20,674 bases of DNA from a bacterium (GTDB taxonomy: Bacteria > Babelota > Babeliae > Babelales > RVW-14): the NCBI GenBank assembly GCA_023249955.1, contig JAHFBR010000003.1, positions 1 through 20,674 on the forward strand. The letters are read 5' to 3'. This document shows, one piece after another, positions 16,231 to 20,674 of this stretch. The stretch's first letter is position 1; every line of letters starts with the position of its first letter. Below the pieces are notes generated by a model. The model ran no database searches. It was not told the origin of the DNA and saw nothing but the letters and a program-made list of their open reading frames with translations. Made by a program: the position numbers and the translations under genes.

Positions 16231-16736
16231 TTAACGCTTTCTTTATTATTTGGTTTCCAGTTTTTCAGAATTTGTTCAAACAAGATATCAGTAGCATTTG
16301 GCTGAGCTATATCTTGTGGAGCAGGCTTGCTGCTTTGTGGCGTGTGTGCATGTGAGGCATTCACTGCCTTGTGGTGCTTTTTGTTCACCTTGGCTTTGGT
16401 CTGCTGCATGCTGAGCCATACCGTTTTGAAGTCGAGACTATCATTTTCAATTTTTTGAAGCGCCGGCAGAATTTCGTCTTTTGTCTTGTGGTCAACGTGA
16501 ATAGTTTCTAGATTCTTGATAAGCGTTTGTTCCAAGTGTTCTAAAAAGTCCAATAACGTTTCGTACAGGTTTTCATTGGTATTAGCTTGATCGGCATTTT
16601 CCAGTTGTTGCAGCTCATCAACAAAGCCATGTTGAATGGCATGTTTTACCAGCGTGTTGAGCATGGCCTTTTCGTTCTTAAGAAGCCAACTTACCAGGCA
16701 TATAAGCTCAAAGGAAAGAGATATCTGAGTTGACAT
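16227..16736 (-). CDS. Hypothetical helical protein (169 aa)
   Basis: 169 residues on the minus strand, starting at 16736 with AGAAGG a few bases upstream, and overlapping the convergent maf-type gene by four bases. The N-terminus has a short hydrophobic stretch (~6-20, S-F-E-L-I-C-L-V-S-W-L-L) without a clear signal-peptidase site. Residues ~25-115 look helical and acidic. Residues ~116-148 form a low-complexity linker rich in His, Lys, Pro and Ala, followed by a short C-terminal helix (ATDILFEQILKNW). I recognise no family; a cytoplasmic adaptor or regulator would fit but is unsupported. Confidence 0.72.
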   Translation of the reverse strand: MSTQISLSFELICLVSWLLKNEKAMLNTLVKHAIQHGFVDELQQLENADQANTNENLYETLLDFLEHLEQTLIKNLETIHVDHKTKDEILPALQKIENDSLDFKTVWLSMQQTKAKVNKKHHKAVNASHAHTPQSSKPAPQDIAQPNATDILFEQILKNWKPNNKESVN

Positions 16737-16771
16737 AATGGATCCTTCTGGTGATCAAGGAGGCGACCTGT

Positions 16772-16780
16772 GTTATACCA
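16772..16780 (-). promoter_or_regulatory. Candidate extended -10 promoter for the minus-strand hypothetical gene
   Basis: On the minus strand the sequence reads TGGTATAAC, matching the extended -10 form TG-N-TATAAT with one difference. Transcription would start near 16765, giving a leader of about 30 bases before the start codon at 16736. There is no good -35 element, which extended -10 promoters can do without. Confidence 0.4.
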
Positions 16781-16935
16781 AACAAAAGAAGTGCACATAT
16801 CTAAATGCATTGAAGTGACGTATGCAAATCATCCATTCCACCCATAAGTATAAAGCTTTTTAGGCCTCAGGGATACTATAATCCAAAAGCAGCAGCCTTT
16901 TATCTTGCTAATCAGATATTTTGCATGCTCAAACC

Positions 16936-16965
16936 TTGACGCTTGGGGGGGTGATGTGATGCAAT
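16936..16965 (+). promoter_or_regulatory. Candidate promoter for the tandem exported-protein genes
   Basis: TTGACG at 16936-16941 and TGCAAT at 16960-16965 are 18 bases apart, about 85 bases before the start at 17049. The -10 overlaps the left arm of the inverted repeat at 16957-16984, so a protein bound there could block transcription. The match to consensus is moderate. Confidence 0.3.
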
Positions 16966-16984
16966 AAGAGCACTTATTGAATCA
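16957..16984. promoter_or_regulatory. Inverted repeat, possible operator
   Basis: TGAT-G-CAATAAG (16957-16968), loop AGCA, CTTATTG-A-ATCA (16973-16984): eleven of twelve positions in the arms pair. The right end runs directly into 11-base-spaced ATCATGAAT repeats. It is placed between the candidate promoter and the gene, as repressor sites often are. It could instead be a structure in the leader RNA. Confidence 0.45.
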
Positions 16985-17048
16985 TGAATGCATCATGAAT
17001 CATGTGATATTGCGGCTTTGTCATTTTAAAAAAGAGGGAAAAAAGCTT

Positions 17049-18377
17049 ATGAAAAGGGGTTTAATGAGTGTGGTAGGGGTGGTTTTGAGCTCCGTGTCCT
17101 GCTTGCATGGATCCGTGATTAAGCAGGCGGATCAGGTTTTTAAACGCTGGGTTGATCGAGATAGTGCTTATGTTCACAATGAGTTTGTTGATGTAAACCC
17201 TGCTGAAATGGCCTCATACTTGGATAATCAGTATGTGGAGCGGGTAGGTCAAAAAATTGCACAAAATACGGCTGCGGTGGCTCCGTTTATGCCGCTGTTG
17301 AGCATGCCGCACAATGTGCCCCCAACGCATGTGGGCTCTTTTTCATTTAAACTGACCAATCCGCTCAAACAGAGCCTGGAGCATGGCTATCGCTGCTTGT
17401 CCGAACCATCCAAGATTCCAGGATTTTTAAAGCTGTTAAAGCGCCGTGGTCTTTCGTCAACCGTGCTTGATGGCCAAGAGCAGGCTGCTGAATTTCACAG
17501 CGTCATTGATAAATACACGACGTTTATGGAGATTCTGTTTTCGCAGGAACATGATTTGGAGCAGCAGCGATATTTGTTGGCGGTCGCCAACCGATTCTTT
17601 GAATTCTGCTTTAGCCCGGCAACTTGGAATGAGTTCAAAACCATTATTGGCACCCAAGAACATTACCCACTGGGGCGCTTGCTGTACACCACCATGTGGT
17701 ACAACTTGGCAAGCATTGGTTGGAAGGAGTGGCACGCTTCATGCCTTGATGCGCTTAAAAAAGAGGCCGATAAGGGCAAGCAGATTGTTTACATTGCCGG
17801 TGGCTGCGATTTGTATGCCATGATCAAAAAGGGCATTTATAATATTTGTGTGATTGATCCTATGCTGCCAACGCAGCCGCGTTATTACATTCCGGATTGG
17901 CTGTGGTTTGTGCAAGGGCAGGGGGCAAAACGCGGCATGGGTGACCAGCTGATTTTTAAATTTCCGCACCACAATATCACCATGAAGCGTTCATACTATC
18001 AAGAATATCCAGAATATTTTACGGTCAAACTTTCTGACAGTCGCGATGAAAGAATTAAAAAATCGATCACACGGTGGACGTTGCATGATGATCATGGGGT
18101 GATAGGAACAATAACGTTTGAACGCCGCTTGTGCACGCAACAGGATTTTCAGCTTAATCAAAACAAGGCAATGCTCATGTCATTTAATGAGTTGTACTAC
18201 ATCACTAACGCCGATCAGCACGAAAATTGGGGCATCAAACCGGCCGAGTGTGCCGATGATTTTAGTATGTACATCAAACAGTTGCGAAATCCGGTTACGC
18301 GTCCTATGATGTGTTATATGAACGAGGCCGATGCATCGGCGTTTCAGTTTATCAAGCTTGGCACGTGTGTTAACTAA
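17049..18377 (+). CDS. Exported protein with VYIAGG/DPMLPTQP core, paralogue 1
   Basis: 442 residues from ATG 17049, chosen over an upstream in-frame ATG at 16977 because it starts a signal peptide (residues 1-20, MKRGLMSVV...CLHG) and has AGAGGGA at 17033-17039. The central core has the order beta strand, Gly-Gly loop, helix, beta strand: V-Y-I-A-G-G-C-D (247-254), then G-I-Y, then V-I-D-P-M-L-P-T-Q-P. This resembles the first half of a Rossmann or methyltransferase fold, but no cofactor site can be asserted. The C-terminus has F-E-R-R, S-F-N-E and M-Y-I-K-Q-L-R-N-P-V-T blocks. It is followed after 21 bases by a clear paralogue. I recognise no named family. Confidence 0.85.
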   Translation: MKRGLMSVVGVVLSSVSCLHGSVIKQADQVFKRWVDRDSAYVHNEFVDVNPAEMASYLDNQYVERVGQKIAQNTAAVAPFMPLLSMPHNVPPTHVGSFSFKLTNPLKQSLEHGYRCLSEPSKIPGFLKLLKRRGLSSTVLDGQEQAAEFHSVIDKYTTFMEILFSQEHDLEQQRYLLAVANRFFEFCFSPATWNEFKTIIGTQEHYPLGRLLYTTMWYNLASIGWKEWHASCLDALKKEADKGKQIVYIAGGCDLYAMIKKGIYNICVIDPMLPTQPRYYIPDWLWFVQGQGAKRGMGDQLIFKFPHHNITMKRSYYQEYPEYFTVKLSDSRDERIKKSITRWTLHDDHGVIGTITFERRLCTQQDFQLNQNKAMLMSFNELYYITNADQHENWGIKPAECADDFSMYIKQLRNPVTRPMMCYMNEADASAFQFIKLGTCVN

Positions 18378-18398
18378 ACAGCAATAAAGGGAGTAGTA

Positions 18399-19706
18399 AT
18401 GAAGTATATTGTTCGTTTAACACTTTACGGTTGCGTTGCGCTAGGGCTTACCCACCTTGGGGCCGAGACTAAAACCGATCAAGAGGTTTTTGGCAAATGG
18501 ATTGCCTGGCAACATGTTTTTAAAGATTGTTCATTGACACAAATGCAGTCTGCGCTGAACAAAAATTATTGGGATCGTACGCTTGCTCACTACAAAAAAC
18601 ATGAGGCGTTGCTGGGTGCGCTTAAGCCATTTCTGCAAGACGTGACGGGTAATTCTTTTGAACAAGAGCCTGCCAGTCCCATGCTTTCGCCGCAGGGCAA
18701 ACGAACGATGGGCAACTTGTACGCGTGGCTTGATCGCGACATGCCAAAGGTTTTTGACTACATGAAAAAACACCATTTCCTGGATGAACATGCCAATGAT
18801 GAAGAGCAAGGAGCCCACATCGATGATGTGATTTATAAGTATCGTAAAATGCTCAAGGTTATGTTTAATCACGAAAATAAGCACATTCGCCATCAATACC
18901 TTTTTGCCGTTGCCAATCGCTTGTTCGAGTCGTGCTATGGCTCGTGGTACAACGAAAAATATAATAATTTTTTGAGCAATCGCCAGATGCATCAGCTTGG
19001 GCGTTTTGGCTATGCAACCATGTGGTACTATTTGGTTGGTGATGGCTGGAAGCACTGGCATGATAGTTGTTTGCAAGCGTTGGAGCAAGAGGCAAAAAAC
19101 AAAAAAGAGCTTGTTTATATTGCTGGCGGCAATGATATTTATCAGTTGCTCAAGCGCGGCATTTACCGCATTCGCGTGGTTGACCCCATGCTTCCCACAC
19201 AGCCTGCCTATTACGCTGAGGGCTGGGATTGGTTGTTGAAGGGTTCTGAAGGCGAAGGCATTGATGATCTGTTAACCATCGATGTGATGCACAAAAAATT
19301 GGTAATGAAACGCGAAAAATATCAAGAGGACGGCACGTTTCAGGCGTCACTTTCAAATGGCGAGGATGCTGCGTTGCCAAAAAGCACCACCGAGTGGGGC
19401 ATCTACGATGAGAAGATAAAAAAGCGCTTGGGCTACGTTATTTTTGAGCGTCGCTTTTGCGATAGAAATGATTTTGTAACACGTCCAGACAAGTTTTTAT
19501 TGGCCTCATTTAATGAGATGTACTTTGCCGCAATCCCTGATCATTTGAGTGGATGGGGTATTACGGCTGATGGTGTGCCTGCAAATATGAAGCTGTACGT
19601 TAAGCAGTTGCGCAAGCCGGTGACCAAAAAAGTGCTGGCAAACATTAGCACGTGCGAACAAAATGAAAACTTTTCGTTCATCTTGTTGGGCAGCTGTCCA
19701 ACGTAA
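18399..19706 (+). CDS. Exported protein with VYIAGG/DPMLPTQP core, paralogue 2
   Basis: 435 residues, with AAAGGGAG before the ATG and a signal peptide at ~1-22 (MKYIVRLTL...HLGA). It matches its neighbour along most of its length: V-A-N-R-x-F-E-x-C, T-M-W-Y-x-L, G-W-K-x-W-H-x-S-C-L-x-A-L, V-Y-I-A-G-G-N-D (239-246), V-D-P-M-L-P-T-Q-P, F-E-R-R-x-C, S-F-N-E-x-Y and Y-x-K-Q-L-R-x-P-V-T. By eye about half the residues in the central ~120 are identical. The N-terminal third is more divergent. The 21-base spacing and shared strand indicate an operon produced by an old tandem duplication. Function unknown. Confidence 0.85.
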   Translation: MKYIVRLTLYGCVALGLTHLGAETKTDQEVFGKWIAWQHVFKDCSLTQMQSALNKNYWDRTLAHYKKHEALLGALKPFLQDVTGNSFEQEPASPMLSPQGKRTMGNLYAWLDRDMPKVFDYMKKHHFLDEHANDEEQGAHIDDVIYKYRKMLKVMFNHENKHIRHQYLFAVANRLFESCYGSWYNEKYNNFLSNRQMHQLGRFGYATMWYYLVGDGWKHWHDSCLQALEQEAKNKKELVYIAGGNDIYQLLKRGIYRIRVVDPMLPTQPAYYAEGWDWLLKGSEGEGIDDLLTIDVMHKKLVMKREKYQEDGTFQASLSNGEDAALPKSTTEWGIYDEKIKKRLGYVIFERRFCDRNDFVTRPDKFLLASFNEMYFAAIPDHLSGWGITADGVPANMKLYVKQLRKPVTKKVLANISTCEQNENFSFILLGSCPT

Positions 19707-19708
19707 CC

Positions 19709-20674
19709 TTATTCGCCAATGAAGTTCAAAATGCCTTGGCTGATGCCGCGCGCAATAATATTGCGATAAGGTGCTTGAGTAAGCCGACGAGCCTCTTTTT
19801 GGTTTGACAAAAAGCCAACTTCAACCAGGGCTGCTGGGATGCCGTTTTGCAAGAAGATGCGGAACTGTTCCGGTTTTATTTTGCGATCATTGTAGCTAAT
19901 ATTTTCTTGCTTGAGCGAGTCGATAACATTTTGTTGAATATGATGGGCCAACGATTTTGAGTGGCCCATTGTGTTTTTGATGTGTTTATCAAGCTGATCA
20001 ACCAGTCGACGGTCCTCTTGTAGATTGAAGAAAAAAATTTGTGTGTTGGGGTGCTGTGGCGAAAGGCTGTTGTTTCCCATATAAAAAGTTTCGATGCCCC
20101 ATGGCGCTTCGTTGCCACCTTTTGTTGAGTTGGCATGGATTGAAACAAAAAGATCGGCCTGAAGCTGACAGGCAAGCTGCGCACGTGTAACCAGCGGCAC
20201 ATCCTTATCGCTGGTGCGGGTGAGCAGTGCGTTGATGCCTTGTTTTTTGAGCATTGCCTGAACGCGTTTTGCAAGGTCCAGAGCAAGGTCTTTTTCAATG
20301 ATGCCCCAGTGACCTTTGGTGCCGGTATCCGCACCGCCATGACCAGGGTCAATAACAACGCGTGGCGCATGCGCAAATTGTTGCGATGATGGTGCCACAT
20401 CATACTGCACTGCATCGTTGGTTGCATGCAGCAGAATAGCGTCTTTGTTGGTGAGTTGGTCCAGATCCTCTTTCAGAAAGATATCCAAAATCAGGCGGTT
20501 TGGATTTTCGAGCGTGCTCCATTTGATCAGGAATTTATTTTTTTTGCGCGTGCTGTTATTGTCAGCATCGTCGATCTGGCGATATTTATGAAATTCAAGC
20601 GTCAGATCAACCTTATTGTCTTTCACATGTCCAGAAACATCGACCGATTCAAGCAGGCCCATCTGTTTGAGCTG
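19709..20674 (-). CDS. N-acetylmuramoyl-L-alanine amidase (Amidase_3), N-terminus cut by window edge
   Basis: The frame remains open to the window end, so the methionine at 20662 may be internal; 321 residues are visible. The enzyme cleaves the amide bond between muramic acid and the stem peptide in peptidoglycan, usually for cell separation. Counting from that methionine, the zinc ligands are H108 (D-P-G-H-G-G), E123 (I-E-K-D) and H176 (S-I-H-A-N), with the catalytic E281 in V-E-V-G-F-L-S-N. About 100 residues separate H176 and E281, longer than the minimal fold, allowing for a regulatory helix as in AmiC-type enzymes. Residues ~5-75 look like the end of an AMIN domain (L-E-N-P-N-R-L-I-L-D-I), which targets peptidoglycan. 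It converges with the tandem pair with two bases between stops. Confidence 0.93.
   Translation of the reverse strand, partial: QLKQMGLLESVDVSGHVKDNKVDLTLEFHKYRQIDDADNNSTRKKNKFLIKWSTLENPNRLILDIFLKEDLDQLTNKDAILLHATNDAVQYDVAPSSQQFAHAPRVVIDPGHGGADTGTKGHWGIIEKDLALDLAKRVQAMLKKQGINALLTRTSDKDVPLVTRAQLACQLQADLFVSIHANSTKGGNEAPWGIETFYMGNNSLSPQHPNTQIFFFNLQEDRRLVDQLDKHIKNTMGHSKSLAHHIQQNVIDSLKQENISYNDRKIKPEQFRIFLQNGIPAALVEVGFLSNQKEARRLTQAPYRNIIARGISQGILNFIGE

Larger units (their letters stand above)
16737..17048. other. Divergent intergenic control region (312 bp)
   Basis: No convincing gene. It holds a candidate minus-strand promoter for the hypothetical gene, a perfect but isolated TATAAT at 16877-16882 facing the exported-protein pair, an inverted repeat at 16957-16984, and direct repeats of ATCATGAAT at 16981 and 16992 with a further ATCATG at 16999. 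A 25-codon frame (16770-16847) with a good AAGGAGG leader also lies here but overlaps the minus-strand promoter. Confidence 0.7.

Noticed and set aside
16770..16847. 25-codon frame starting with GTG after a perfect AAGGAGG
   Set aside because: It overlaps the candidate promoter of the minus-strand gene, uses a GTG start, and has no recognisable product; the AAGGAGG may be coincidental. Ribosome profiling or conservation would be needed to accept it.

Overview
The window reads as a chromosomal segment from a Gram-negative-type bacterium: it has an outer-membrane-barrel-like protein, an N-acetylmuramoyl-L-alanine amidase and phosphatidylglycerol synthesis genes. Five of its genes encode small or mid-sized proteins with clear Sec-type signal peptides and no recognised function, plus an exported ankyrin-repeat protein. 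That mixture suggests a host-associated lineage. My best guess is Candidatus Dependentiae (TM6/Babeliae), but this rests on gene content alone and is low confidence, because no rRNA or ribosomal-protein marker is present.

Layout. (1) Positions 1-7446 hold a likely envelope or surface locus. It comprises the 3' part of a giant protein made of 11-residue repeats followed by beta-helix-like regions, a 63-residue unknown, a single-pass membrane coiled-coil protein, a REP-like palindrome, and a probable outer-membrane barrel. (2) Positions 7526-10002 hold small accessory genes: an orphan MNT-type nucleotidyltransferase, two unknown exported proteins, a strong terminator and an exported ankyrin protein. 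(3) Positions 10089-15122 are housekeeping: pgsA and pgpA (consecutive steps of phosphatidylglycerol synthesis), gyrA, then dprA 12 bases downstream. (4) Positions 15151-15555 hold a small GIY-YIG nuclease gene bracketed by inverted copies of a REP-like palindrome, which looks like a compact mobile unit between dprA and a maf-type gene. (5) Positions 15604-16736 hold the maf-type gene and a convergent unknown gene. (6) Positions 16737-17048 are a divergent control region with inverted and direct repeats. (7) Positions 17049-19706 hold two tandem paralogous exported proteins of an unrecognised family. (8) Positions 19709-20674 hold an amidase on the minus strand, cut by the window edge.

The most unusual features are the 11-residue/33-bp repeat array with its 201-bp super-unit and a ~1.1-kb internal duplication, the REP-flanked GIY-YIG cassette with compensatory stem changes, and the tandem exported paralogues sharing a VYIAGG...DPMLPTQP core. 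No tRNA, rRNA, CRISPR array, insertion-sequence transposase or prophage gene was recognised.
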